Positions 24,753-32,591 of a stretch of 34,598 nucleotides of DNA are shown here, piece after piece. The notes under the pieces are model-generated. The model saw only the letters and a program-made list of their open reading frames with translations, was not told the DNA's origin and ran no database searches. The stretch is from contig CAZCZS010000010.1 of the NCBI GenBank assembly GCA_964503355.1, positions 1 to 34,598 of the forward strand, written 5' to 3'. This stretch comes from Mesoaciditoga sp964503355 (GTDB lineage Bacteria; Thermotogota; Thermotogae; Mesoaciditogales; Mesoaciditogaceae). Position 1 is the stretch's first letter. Every line of letters starts with the position of its first letter. The translations under genes were made by a program, and so were the position numbers.

Positions 24753-25290
24753 CCTTTTCTTCTCCTCTGAGGCTGAAGATACATCCACAGTAATTTTGTC
24801 GGTAAAGTTTTAACTCCCTTGAGTATCTTACACTTTCCAAAAAACCATCTTTTTTTCTGAAGATACTGGTTAAATACTTCACCCCGACGCTTTTGGCTAT
24901 TTTATCACCGATGTTGTTTATGAAGTTAACATCTTTGTGGGGACTTGTCGTTAGAGAGGTTGTAAAGGCATCAAAACCCAACTCTTTCGTTTTCAAAGCC
25001 GTTCTTCTTAATCTGTAGGCAATGCAGGCTTTGCATCTCATTCCTCCTTCTGGTAGATCTTCCAAACCTTTTACCACTTTGAACCATTCTTTGGGATCGT
25101 AAGAAGGATAAATGACTTCAAAACTCCACGCTTTAGAAAGCTTTTCAACGGCTTCTTTTCTCCTTTCGTATTCTTGAAGAGGCTGAATGTTGGGATTAAA
25201 AAAATACCCAACCACTTCGTGCTCTTGCGACAACCGCTTGTATGCGGTTGTCGCGTCCGGAGCACAACATATATGCAAAAGCACCTTCAC
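24715..25290 (-). CDS. queH: epoxyqueuosine reductase QueH
   Basis: Non-homologous replacement for QueG, performing the last step of tRNA queuosine synthesis with an iron-sulfur centre. The 191-residue protein has the DUF208 signatures: LLHICCAPD (Cys8, Cys9, Asp12), MRCKACIAYRL (Cys86, Cys89) and YCGC (Cys168, Cys170). The aspartate after CCAP looks odd against CCAPC variants. As I recall, the Thermotoga maritima QueH structure has an aspartate there as a ligand of the second metal, so I do not read it as a defect. The GTG at 25290 overlaps the transketolase stop by four bases. A perfect 11-bp inverted repeat lies near its 5' end (25227-25254). Confidence 0.92.
   Translation of the reverse strand: MKVLLHICCAPDATTAYKRLSQEHEVVGYFFNPNIQPLQEYERRKEAVEKLSKAWSFEVIYPSYDPKEWFKVVKGLEDLPEGGMRCKACIAYRLRRTALKTKELGFDAFTTSLTTSPHKDVNFINNIGDKIAKSVGVKYLTSIFRKKDGFLESVRYSRELKLYRQNYCGCIFSLRGEEKDEFVLQRHLKRA
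25227..25254 (-). repeat. perfect 11-bp inverted repeat near the 5' end of queH
   Basis: GCGACAACCGC (25227-25237) and GCGGTTGTCGC (25244-25254) flank a 6-base loop. On the mRNA the hairpin covers codons about 13-21 of queH (residues ATTAYKRLS), a GC-rich structure in an AT-leaning gene. Confidence 0.85.
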
Positions 25291-27212
25291 CTATCGATCA
25301 CCTTTCTTATCCTTTCCTTAAGGGATTCCACATCCAAGCCTTCCATCTCGTAAAGCATCTTTGCCGTTCCAGAACGAGTGTAATCGTTCAAGCCTATTTT
25401 ATCAAAAGTCTTTGGATACACACCGTTATCGGTTAAGAATTCGGATATGGAAGCAGCCAAACCCGTGTGAACGTTGTGATCCTCAAAAGTTATGATGTGC
25501 TTGGAATCTATGTACTTAATTATCCATTCCGGCAGTTTAAAAGGACAAGGAACTCCTATAACGCTTATCTTTATCCCTTCACTTTCGAGTTCATCGGCCG
25601 CTTTGACGGCTATGTGTGAAGTTTGGCCGTAAGAGAATACTGTAACTTCATCTCCTTCTCTGAACAGGTCGCATTCTCCATATTTGAATTCATATTCTTC
25701 ACCGAAAAACGCTTCTCCGTTTTTCTTCTTTATAATCGGTATTTTGGATCTTCCAACGGCTATCGCGTAATTACCATATATTTTTGAGATATATCTAACG
25801 GCTTTATCCGTTTGATTGGCGTCTTGGGGAACGATGAGATTGAAATGATAAAGGTTGCGTAAAGCCCCAACGTAATCGACACAATGATGGGTTTTTCCAT
25901 CTTCTCCAACGTCTGTTCCCACGTGTGTGACGACGAGTTTGAGATTCGTGCGATTGATATCGTTGAGTCTGTGCTGGTTGTACGTTTCATCTATTCCAAA
26001 AACCCCAAAATCGCTGAAAAAAGTCACCACTCCTTGTGAAGAAAGGGCTCCAGCGATCGTCGCAGCGTTGTGTTCCTGAATCCCAACTTGATAAAACGTC
26101 TGTGGGGCCACGCTTTCAACCATGTTGGTCTTGGTTGAGGGTTTCAAATCGCAATCCAAAACCGCGATTGGCGTGTTATCTTTTCTTTTCTCGTTGAAAA
26201 ACACCACGTCGGCCAATGCCCTTCCAAAAGCATCTCTGTTCGCAACGCTTTGAGTCACATCGTACACTCTACTTTCGCCAGTTTCCACTTTCACCTCATA
26301 GGTTGGGATATCAAAATGAGGTTTATCGAAATGTTTTCTTCTTTCTATGTACTTTTCAAGATCGTTTTCCAGCCCGAGTTCTTTGAGAGCCCGATCGCAT
26401 TCTTCCACGCTGAGGGGTTTGCCATGATAAGCCACATCGTCTTCCATAAAAGAAACACCTTTTCCCATGATCGTCCGTGCCAATATGGCAGTTGGAACGT
26501 CGTCGTTCGTGAGAGCGTACTTTATCGAGTTGTAAAGTTGAGAATAGTCGTGTCCATCGGTCTCTATAACTCTCCATCCAGCTGCTTCGTATTCTCCTTT
26601 TATGTTTACGTACATGACGTTTCTCATATGACCACTTATCTGTGCGTCGTTGTAATCTATTACAACAGTTATGTTTGAGAGACCGTATTTCTTCGCAAAT
26701 CTTCTTGCTTCGGCAACTTGACCTTTTGCCTGTTCGGCATCGCTCATGAGAGCAAACACATGGTAATCTTCTCCTCTTATCTTAGAGGCAAGTGCCATTC
26801 CGCAGGCCGCACTCAATCCCTGACCTAAATTTCCAGTGGACCACTCAACACCGGGTATTCCCCTCGTTACATGACCTTCATAAGGAGATTTGGCATGTCT
26901 GAATCCTGTTATGACGTCATCTATGTCCAAAAATCCAAGTCTTGCCAATGCCGAATAAACCCCTGGTGAGGTATGACCATGGCTAACGATTATCCTATCT
27001 CTTTGAGGGTTGAATGGATCTTTCGGGTCTATTGCCGCGTTTGAAAAAACCGTAAGGTATATATCTATAGAACTCATAGATCCCCCTGGATGACCGGATT
27101 TAGCAACCGTTGTCATCTTCAGGATATCTCCTCTGCATAAACGTCCAAGTTCTTTCAACTCTTCCAATTTTTCTTTCGGCATTTTTTCGTATTCAAAACG
27201 TTTTTTCAACAT
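25287..27212 (-). CDS. transketolase
   Basis: Thiamine diphosphate enzyme of the non-oxidative pentose phosphate pathway, 641 residues, with both halves in one chain. The N-terminal half has KSGHPGGSM, SHGHTSPG, GNLGQGLSAACGMALA and a cofactor-binding stretch SDAEQAKGQVAEAR ending VIDYNDAQISG. That last stretch replaces the common GDGELQEG. The C-terminal half has FGIDETYNQHR and the GEDGKTHH block. SD GGAGGTG precedes the ATG. The gene lies between two nitrilase-fold genes and queH in the long minus-strand operon. The altered ThDP loop is the one departure from textbook sequence; the overall family call is firm. Confidence 0.88.
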   Translation of the reverse strand: MLKKRFEYEKMPKEKLEELKELGRLCRGDILKMTTVAKSGHPGGSMSSIDIYLTVFSNAAIDPKDPFNPQRDRIIVSHGHTSPGVYSALARLGFLDIDDVITGFRHAKSPYEGHVTRGIPGVEWSTGNLGQGLSAACGMALASKIRGEDYHVFALMSDAEQAKGQVAEARRFAKKYGLSNITVVIDYNDAQISGHMRNVMYVNIKGEYEAAGWRVIETDGHDYSQLYNSIKYALTNDDVPTAILARTIMGKGVSFMEDDVAYHGKPLSVEECDRALKELGLENDLEKYIERRKHFDKPHFDIPTYEVKVETGESRVYDVTQSVANRDAFGRALADVVFFNEKRKDNTPIAVLDCDLKPSTKTNMVESVAPQTFYQVGIQEHNAATIAGALSSQGVVTFFSDFGVFGIDETYNQHRLNDINRTNLKLVVTHVGTDVGEDGKTHHCVDYVGALRNLYHFNLIVPQDANQTDKAVRYISKIYGNYAIAVGRSKIPIIKKKNGEAFFGEEYEFKYGECDLFREGDEVTVFSYGQTSHIAVKAADELESEGIKISVIGVPCPFKLPEWIIKYIDSKHIITFEDHNVHTGLAASISEFLTDNGVYPKTFDKIGLNDYTRSGTAKMLYEMEGLDVESLKERIRKVIDR

Positions 27213-27232
27213 CCTTTACACCTCCATATTCT

Positions 27233-28048
27233 TCACAGCAACAATCGATCGTAAGCTTCGTATTCGTTGAAAGAAATCAGTCTCTCCAAACTTTCAAAAT
27301 CCAGATCCGCAACTATCACTTCTTCTTTATCCATGGTATTAGAAATGGCCAGCACGCCATCTTGAAATTTTGTCATCTCCAAGGGGGCGTATATCCCGGT
27401 TTTTCCGTTCAACTTCGTGTTGAAATATCTTCCAACCAATCTACTTTCTATGGAAAAAACGTAATTTTGTTGTGAGGCCAACCATGCCTTGCTTATTTCT
27501 CCACTTTTTTTAGGCGCGTAACCAAATCTTGGAAAGACGTAAAGATGGACATCATCTTCCACTTCTTCTCCAAAATCAGAATCGAATTCTGAAAAATGCA
27601 TCTTTTTCCCACCGATCTCTATCACATTTCCATTCAATTTTCTTCCGGATGGCGTCCACACGGTGGATTCTATCTTTCCTTGCTTTATCTTGCTTTCTGC
27701 GATGTAAATTCCTTCTTGCCATGCGACATCTTTGAAAACGCTTGAATATACCTCAAAGATCCTTTCCCTTTGCGCTACGTTCATATCTTTCATTGGAAGA
27801 GGTCTTAACTCCAAATCCATCCCTTGCGGAAAACACACAAACTCGGCTCCGCCTTCCTTTGCCTTTTTCGCTATGTTGAGAACTTGATTGTAAAAATCCT
27901 TGACGTTTTTAAAAACACGAAAATCAATTTGAGCCGCCGCCACTCTGGAAAGTTTGGTGAGCTGAATTTGATGTCGCTTTTTTTTAAAAAGGCCTTTCAA
28001 TTTCATTCTTCGATGAAAGAGAAAAGAAAGGAGAAATTTTTTCATCAT
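27233..28048 (-). CDS. nitrilase-fold (CN-hydrolase-like) protein lacking the catalytic triad
   Basis: I place this 271-residue protein in the carbon-nitrogen hydrolase superfamily by pattern. The first strand is RVAAAQIDF (35-43), then GGAEFVCFPQ (66-75). KSGEISKAWLASQQNYVFSIES (181-202) matches the strand after the active site, and the closing EEVIVADLDFESLERL (242-257) is typical of nitrilases. The catalytic residues look lost. The first-motif Glu of FPE is Gln75. The place expected for CYDxRFPE reads HFSEFDSDFGEE with no cysteine, and Cys72 is the only cysteine. The N-terminus is a basic extension of about 30 residues. AAGGAG supports either ATG at 28048 or 28045. The first overlaps the upstream stop by four bases. 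Confidence 0.55.
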   Translation of the reverse strand: MMKKFLLSFLFHRRMKLKGLFKKKRHQIQLTKLSRVAAAQIDFRVFKNVKDFYNQVLNIAKKAKEGGAEFVCFPQGMDLELRPLPMKDMNVAQRERIFEVYSSVFKDVAWQEGIYIAESKIKQGKIESTVWTPSGRKLNGNVIEIGGKKMHFSEFDSDFGEEVEDDVHLYVFPRFGYAPKKSGEISKAWLASQQNYVFSIESRLVGRYFNTKLNGKTGIYAPLEMTKFQDGVLAISNTMDKEEVIVADLDFESLERLISFNEYEAYDRLLL

Positions 28049-28605
28049 CTATCTCCTTTGATGCCGTTGTTATTCCATTTGGATTTGTTCTTGTCGTTAA
28101 TTCCATTGTTACAAGGAAACTCCACAAGAGAATAGAGCTCATACAGAAAATTTATCCCATTTTTCAATCCGTACGCCTTCGTGAAAAACGAATAACCAAC
28201 TCCATCGTTTAGTGTAGATACCAACAAGGTTGGAAGACCACTAACTTGAGCAGCTCCCCATCCATTTGCCACTAACAAGTGAGAATTGTAATGTTCCATG
28301 TTCAAATATCCAACAATGGCATCCAATTTGAGTTCTGCAAGTTTCCTTAGAAGCTTTTTCATTCTCAATTCTTTCCCGTAAAGAAGCGCTATTCTGATTC
28401 CGCTGAATTCAAACAAGAGATCGCTCAAACTTGAAGGCACAGACCAATCTCTCTTTTTCATTTGGTCATAACCGTGTAAAGACACACCTTTTCGCGAAAA
28501 AATAAACCACTTTCCCCCTTTTAAGGGTAAATCTTCAAACGTTATTCCAACCTCAAAATCACCAAATTCTTGGGCAACCACACAAGGCCCCATGAACACT
28601 CTCAT
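28045..28605 (-). CDS. short nitrilase-like protein of unknown function
   Basis: No confident family. The 186 residues read like the middle and end of a nitrilase fold. GGKWFIFSRKGVSLHGYDQMKKRD (30-53) resembles the strand and catalytic-lysine loop. FEFSGIRIALLYGKELRMKKLLRKLAELKLDAIVGY (65-100) resembles the block that in active enzymes reads GxxICYDxRFPExxRxLAxxGA. Cysteine is absent there and no FPE-type first motif exists. An Asn/Lys-rich tail (about 163-186) follows. It overlaps the next, also nitrilase-like, gene by four bases, so the two may act as one complex. The ATG at 28605 with GAGGCGAA upstream is chosen over the TTG before it. It is the first gene of the long minus-strand operon. 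Confidence 0.5.
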   Translation of the reverse strand: MRVFMGPCVVAQEFGDFEVGITFEDLPLKGGKWFIFSRKGVSLHGYDQMKKRDWSVPSSLSDLLFEFSGIRIALLYGKELRMKKLLRKLAELKLDAIVGYLNMEHYNSHLLVANGWGAAQVSGLPTLLVSTLNDGVGYSFFTKAYGLKNGINFLYELYSLVEFPCNNGINDKNKSKWNNNGIKGDR

Positions 28606-28657
28606 CAAAATTCGCCTCGCTTCGATCGATCAGAGACGTTTTCATTTTACCATTTGG

Positions 28658-28666
28658 ATTATAACA
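28658..28666 (-). promoter_or_regulatory. extended -10 promoter of the long minus-strand operon
   Basis: TGTTATAAT on the minus strand (28666-28658) is a perfect extended -10 element about 53 bases before the first start codon of the operon. No strong -35 is seen. It is the only good promoter match at the head of the nine-gene block. Confidence 0.55.
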
Positions 28667-28789
28667 TTTTTCTTTTCAACTACATTCGTACCAATGTCCT
28701 TAAAAACCATTGATCTGTGAATTTGGCATATAAAGCGAACATTCATGATCTCCAGCGGCGCGTTAACACATCTTTCATGCTAAGATGTA

Positions 28790-28818
28790 TTGAGTTTTAT
28801 CGCATGTGATGATATAAT
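28790..28818 (+). promoter_or_regulatory. promoter of rpmH operon
   Basis: TTGAGT (28790-28795) and TATAAT (28813-28818) are separated by an ideal 17 bases, and TGA directly before the -10 makes it an extended element. Start of transcription would be near 28825. The -10 is centred in a dyad, TGATGA (28807-28812) and TCATCA (28819-28824). A 12-bp palindrome covers the expected start site, so an operator here is possible. Confidence 0.78.
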
Positions 28819-28867
28819 TCATCATGCATGATTAGATAACACAACATTCAGGAGGTGTGATTTTACA

Positions 28868-29002
28868 GTGAAAAGAACTTACCAACCCAAAAGACTTAAA
28901 AGGGCGCGAACACATGGATTCAGAGCAAGGATGAAAACAAAATCCGGAAGAAGAATATTGAACAACAGGAGGAGATTGGGAAGGAAAAGAATAGCGGTGT
29001 GA
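28868..29002 (+). CDS. rpmH: 50S ribosomal protein L34
   Basis: A 44-residue, highly basic ribosomal protein, starting MKRTYQPKRLKRARTHGF and ending in the usual RRRLGRKRIAV. The sequence is unmistakable L34. The start is GTG at 28868, ten bases after GGAGGTG (28851-28857). Its stop overlaps the rnpA start by four bases (GTGA), the classic translational coupling of rpmH and rnpA. It leads the plus-strand operon of region 28868 to the right edge. Confidence 0.97.
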   Translation: MKRTYQPKRLKRARTHGFRARMKTKSGRRILNNRRRLGRKRIAV

Positions 29003-29367
29003 GTGAAAGATTTGGACCCGAGAAACGTTTAAAAAAAAGAAGAGACTTCGAGAGAGTTTTTCTCGAAGGTAAAATCGTGAAAAGTGAGTGGTTCGTGGCA
29101 AGATATGCGAAAAATGATGTGAATTTTTCTAGGATAGGCATAGTAGTTTCGAGAAAATTTGGAAAAGCTCACGTGAGAAATCGTTTCAAACGCTATGTGA
29201 GAGAAACGTTTAGAAGATCGCATCTTGGTGGAAATATCGATGTGCTTATCATGCCAACCAAAGAATTGAAGAAAGAATTTGAAAATTTGAATTACAGGGA
29301 ACTCTCTGAGGCATTGCAAAGATTTTTAAAAGAAATTTCATTCAAAAGCGAAAAGGTAAAGCTGTAA
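28999..29367 (+). CDS. rnpA: ribonuclease P protein component
   Basis: Protein subunit of RNase P, which with its RNA trims tRNA 5' leaders. The 122 residues show the RNR signature region RKFGKAHVRNRFKRYVRETFR. The family's N-terminal RLKKRRDFERVF and central SRIGIVVSRK are also present. The GTG at 28999 overlaps the rpmH stop. Length is typical. Confidence 0.95.
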   Translation: MSERFGPEKRLKKRRDFERVFLEGKIVKSEWFVARYAKNDVNFSRIGIVVSRKFGKAHVRNRFKRYVRETFRRSHLGGNIDVLIMPTKELKKEFENLNYRELSEALQRFLKEISFKSEKVKL

Positions 29368-29394
29368 GACAAAGGTTCCTTAAAGGGGAGTCGT

Positions 29395-29640
29395 GTGAAA
29401 ATCGAAAGAATTTTGATAAATATTATCCGTTTTTATCAGAAATACATTTCTCCATTGAAACCGCCTACTTGCAGGTTTACTCCTACGTGCTCTGCATATT
29501 CAATAGAGGCCCTGGAACGTTTCGGGTTAGCCAAGGGCCTTCTTTTGTCTGCATGGAGAGTGTTAAGATGCAATCCTTTTAACAAAGGTGGAGAAGATCC
29601 TGTTCCCCTGGAATTCAAAATTAGGAGGAAACGAACGTGA
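29395..29640 (+). CDS. yidD: membrane protein insertion efficiency factor YidD
   Basis: An 81-residue YidD protein with the invariant core RFYQKYISPLKPPTCRFTPTCSAY, the RCNPF motif (RVLRCNPFNKGGEDPVP) and three conserved cysteines. It assists YidC-dependent membrane insertion at the cytoplasmic face. The GTG at 29395 follows AAAGGGGAG. The stop overlaps the yidC start by four bases. Confidence 0.96.
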   Translation: MKIERILINIIRFYQKYISPLKPPTCRFTPTCSAYSIEALERFGLAKGLLLSAWRVLRCNPFNKGGEDPVPLEFKIRRKRT

Positions 29641-31016
29641 CAAAAAGATGTATCTCTAGTGGTATCATTTTCTTCGTTGTGTTGATCATGGGAATGGTCG
29701 CTTTTGCCTTACCATCTGTAAAAGTTACGGTCTCTTCCACAACACTCACCGTGAAAACCAAGATATACACGTACGATTTAAATGTAAAAACCGGTCTTCT
29801 CGAAAAAGGTTACTTGGCTTTTAAGAGAAATCAGTTGTTTTGGATCTACGGGGGAGACGGATTGGATCTGTCCGTCGCCGGTACGAAGTTGATCCCTATT
29901 TCTTGGAACGTCAACGGGAAAAAAAGCGATTTTAAAACCACATCAGATGTTTCTGTGAATTTCTTCTACGATTACAACGGTCAAAAGATAGAGAAAACGA
30001 TAACTTTTGTGAACGGACCGAATTACGAAATAAAAGTGTCCGTAACTGGACCGAAAAACTTGAAAATGAAGCTGAGCTTTCCAGCGTTGATGTCGGATTA
30101 CGATCGGGTAAGGGAAAACGGAAAACTTTTCACGTCGTATTCATCTGGATACAAAAACATCATAGTTGCAAAAGCTGAAAATGGAAAATTTGAAAAAAAC
30201 AACATCGTTGAATTCACCTCAAACGTGAAGATCACCGCATATCTGGGGCCAGTGAAGAATTCCGAAATATTCTCACTTTTTCCCAATGATGCGGGTACGA
30301 TTTCCGAAATTTTGAAGGAATATCCCGGTTCGGAACCGTGGTATGGATGGTTTTTGTATCTTTTCGTGAGGATACTGAACTGGATTTACTCGTGGAGCGG
30401 AAATTACGGATGGGCCATAATAATTTTCGCCATTTTGGTGAGATTATCCATTTACCCACTCTCTCACGCACAGATGAAATCGATGGTGCAAATGAGAAAA
30501 CTTCAACCTAAGGTTAAAGAGATACAGAGAAAATACAAGGATCCAAAGAAACAACAAGAAGAACTTATGAAACTGTACAAATCAGAAGGCGCAAATCCAG
30601 CAAGTGGTTGCCTGCTTTCCATAGTTCAACTTCCAGTGCTCTTCTTGCTGTATTACGTGATAATATATTCCAAGGAGGCCTTTGCTTACAACGGTCAATT
30701 TTTGATATGGAACGATCTGTCTGTGGGAGGATTTCAAGCCAACGTGATTCTTGTGCTTTTGATAATTCTTCTTACAGCGTGGTCAACGCTATGGACGAGT
30801 ACAAACGCGAAACAAGCGTGGCAGAGTATAGCCATGTTCACGGTTATGGAATTCTTATTCGTTGGTTTTCCGGTCGGACTTTTCCTTTACTACACGACTT
30901 TCTCGGCGATGCAGCTTCTCACAACCTACGTGGTAGCAAAGATGTATCACATTCAAGGGATCAGCGTTAGAGAACTCTTTGGAATGAATCCAAAAAGAAA
31001 ATATTCTAGGAGGTAA
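29637..31016 (+). CDS. yidC: membrane protein insertase YidC/Oxa1
   Basis: Inner-membrane insertase, 459 residues. A signal-like first segment (about 8-25) is followed by a beta-rich periplasmic domain (about 26-225) with the YTYDLNVKTGLL motif of Gram-negative-type YidC. Then comes the conserved 60KD insertase core: WAIIIFAILVRLSIYPL with the functional arginine, QPKVKEIQRKYKD and GCLLSIVQLPVLFLLYYV. Three more hydrophobic segments follow. The C-terminal tail is basic. AGGAGGAA precedes the GTG at 29637 by eight bases. The periplasmic domain is smaller than in E. coli (548 residues), as usual in Thermotogota. Confidence 0.95.
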   Translation: MTKRCISSGIIFFVVLIMGMVAFALPSVKVTVSSTTLTVKTKIYTYDLNVKTGLLEKGYLAFKRNQLFWIYGGDGLDLSVAGTKLIPISWNVNGKKSDFKTTSDVSVNFFYDYNGQKIEKTITFVNGPNYEIKVSVTGPKNLKMKLSFPALMSDYDRVRENGKLFTSYSSGYKNIIVAKAENGKFEKNNIVEFTSNVKITAYLGPVKNSEIFSLFPNDAGTISEILKEYPGSEPWYGWFLYLFVRILNWIYSWSGNYGWAIIIFAILVRLSIYPLSHAQMKSMVQMRKLQPKVKEIQRKYKDPKKQQEELMKLYKSEGANPASGCLLSIVQLPVLFLLYYVIIYSKEAFAYNGQFLIWNDLSVGGFQANVILVLLIILLTAWSTLWTSTNAKQAWQSIAMFTVMEFLFVGFPVGLFLYYTTFSAMQLLTTYVVAKMYHIQGISVRELFGMNPKRKYSRR

Positions 31017-31024
31017 AAGAGGGG

Positions 31025-31666
31025 ATGGAAAAGATATACAGGGGCAAAAACGTTGAAGAATGTTTGAAAAACGCCCTGAAGGATCTTGACGTTTTGGAGG
31101 AGGAAATAGATTACGAAGTTATCCAGGAACCATCTCGTGGTTTTTTTGGACTCGGTGCAAAAGAGGCAGAAATACGCGTTAAACTCAACGATAGATACAA
31201 TGTAAACCTGATAAAAAAATTCATCTCAACGTTGATGGGATTTTACGGTGTAAAATACGAAATTGAAGTGAAAAGTGTAAGACCCATGACCGTTTATTCC
31301 GTTAAAATAAACAGTGAAGAGGCTCTTTCAGAATTGATAGGCAAACATGGCAGAACGTTATCGGCTATGGAACATCTGATATCCGTTTACCTTAACAAGA
31401 AGAACGATCATCATGTTTCCATCTTTGTAGACGTTAACAACTACAAAGAAAGAAAAGAGGAATTCATAAAAAAAATAGCTGAAAATGCCGTTTCAAAGAT
31501 CAAGAAAGGCGCAAAAAGAGTCGCTTTGGATCCGATGAGCAATCGGGAAAGAAAGATAGTGCATGAATTCCTTTCTCATTTCAAAGACATCAAATCGTAT
31601 TCCGTTGGAACAGAACCGTACAGATACGTTGTGGTGGAAAAGGTGAAAGTTAGCATTCGAAGATAG
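31025..31666 (+). CDS. khpB: RNA-binding protein Jag / KhpB
   Basis: A 213-residue cytoplasmic RNA-binding protein that classically follows yidC. Domains in order are Jag-N (about 3-52, with EPSRGFFGLGAKEAEI), a KH domain (about 60-140, GKHGRTLSAMEHL) and a C-terminal R3H domain (about 148-210, SNRERKIVHEFL). It lies eight bases after yidC with AGGTAAAAGAGGGG as ribosome binding site. Confidence 0.94.
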   Translation: MEKIYRGKNVEECLKNALKDLDVLEEEIDYEVIQEPSRGFFGLGAKEAEIRVKLNDRYNVNLIKKFISTLMGFYGVKYEIEVKSVRPMTVYSVKINSEEALSELIGKHGRTLSAMEHLISVYLNKKNDHHVSIFVDVNNYKERKEEFIKKIAENAVSKIKKGAKRVALDPMSNRERKIVHEFLSHFKDIKSYSVGTEPYRYVVVEKVKVSIRR

Positions 31667-31679
31667 GAGGCGGGGAATT

Positions 31680-32591
31680 TTGAAAAAGATAATAGAATCC
31701 GTTCCGAATTTCAGCGAAGGAAGAAGAGAAGAAGTCGTATTGGAAATCGTAAAACAAGCGGAAGAAACGGATAACGTTTGGGTTTTTGATTGGTCGATGG
31801 ATAGGGATCACAATCGCTCCGTTGTAACGGTAGTCGGTGAGCCTGAAGGAGTGGCAGAGGCCGCATTCAAGATGGCGAAAAAGGCTTGTGAACTTATAGA
31901 TCTTCGTCATCATACCGGCGCCCATCCACGCATGGGAGCGGTGGACGTTATTCCCTTCGTCCCGATAAAAAACTCTTCCATGGAAGAATGCGTGGAAATA
32001 TCCAAAAAAGTTGGAAAAAGGATAGGAGAAGAATTGAACGTGCCGGTGTATCTTTACGAAAAAGCCGCCACTTCTCCGGAACGTGAAAATCTTTCGAACA
32101 TAAGAAAAGGACAATTCGAAGGTTTTTTTGAGAAGATAAAGTCACCTGAATGGACACCTGATTTTGGACCTCATTCCGTTCATCCCACGGCTGGTGTTGT
32201 AGCTGTTGGCGCGAGAGAATATCTTATAGCTTTCAACGTGAATCTGAGAACGACCGATGTGAAGATCGCCGATAAAATTGCCAGAGCCGTAAGACATTCT
32301 TCTGGTGGATATAGATTTGTAAAAGCAATGGGTGTAGAATTAAAAGAAAAGGGAATGGTTCAAGTATCGATGAACATGACCAACTACAAAAAGACACCTC
32401 TTTTTAGGGTATTTGAGACTATAAAAAGAGAAGCACAACGTTACGGTGTAGCGGTGGCTGGTTCTGAAATTATAGGCATGATTCCACTGGACACGTTGGT
32501 GAGAACGATGAATTTCTACCTTGGAATAGATGATTTCACGTCGGAAAGAGTGATCGAAAATAGGCTCCTCGATGAAATCAGTAGATCTTAG
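31680..32591 (+). CDS. ftcD: glutamate formimidoyltransferase
   Basis: Transfers the formimino group of formiminoglutamate to tetrahydrofolate, late in histidine breakdown. The 303-residue protein comprises only the two transferase subdomains, without the cyclodeaminase of the vertebrate fusion. Key segments are SVPNFSEGR at the N-terminus, DHNRSVVTVVG and the HHTGAHPRMGAVDVIPF block. His82 aligns by position with the catalytic histidine of the mammalian enzyme. The start is TTG at 31680 after ATAGGAGG, 13 bases past khpB. The hutI gene overlaps its 3' end by 20 bases. Confidence 0.93.
   Translation: MKKIIESVPNFSEGRREEVVLEIVKQAEETDNVWVFDWSMDRDHNRSVVTVVGEPEGVAEAAFKMAKKACELIDLRHHTGAHPRMGAVDVIPFVPIKNSSMEECVEISKKVGKRIGEELNVPVYLYEKAATSPERENLSNIRKGQFEGFFEKIKSPEWTPDFGPHSVHPTAGVVAVGAREYLIAFNVNLRTTDVKIADKIARAVRHSSGGYRFVKAMGVELKEKGMVQVSMNMTNYKKTPLFRVFETIKREAQRYGVAVAGSEIIGMIPLDTLVRTMNFYLGIDDFTSERVIENRLLDEISRS

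Larger units (their letters stand above)
28606..28867. other. divergent regulatory spacer upstream of rpmH
   Basis: This 262-base spacer separates the two largest operons and has no gene. It holds an extended -10 promoter in each direction. It also has a 7-bp inverted repeat (ACATCTT 28768-28774, AAGATGT 28782-28788) and a 12-bp palindrome ATCATGCATGAT (28821-28832). I looked for DnaA boxes, because rpmH is often near an origin, and saw no convincing cluster. Confidence 0.6.

Noticed and set aside
24715..25290. QueH as a defective enzyme because CCAPC reads CCAPD
   Set aside because: All six other cysteines are present, and I recall an aspartate at this place in the Thermotoga maritima enzyme as a metal ligand, so it is probably a normal variant.
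28606..28867. Replication origin next to rpmH
   Set aside because: No dnaA gene and no recognisable cluster of DnaA boxes; rpmH is not a reliable origin marker in this phylum.
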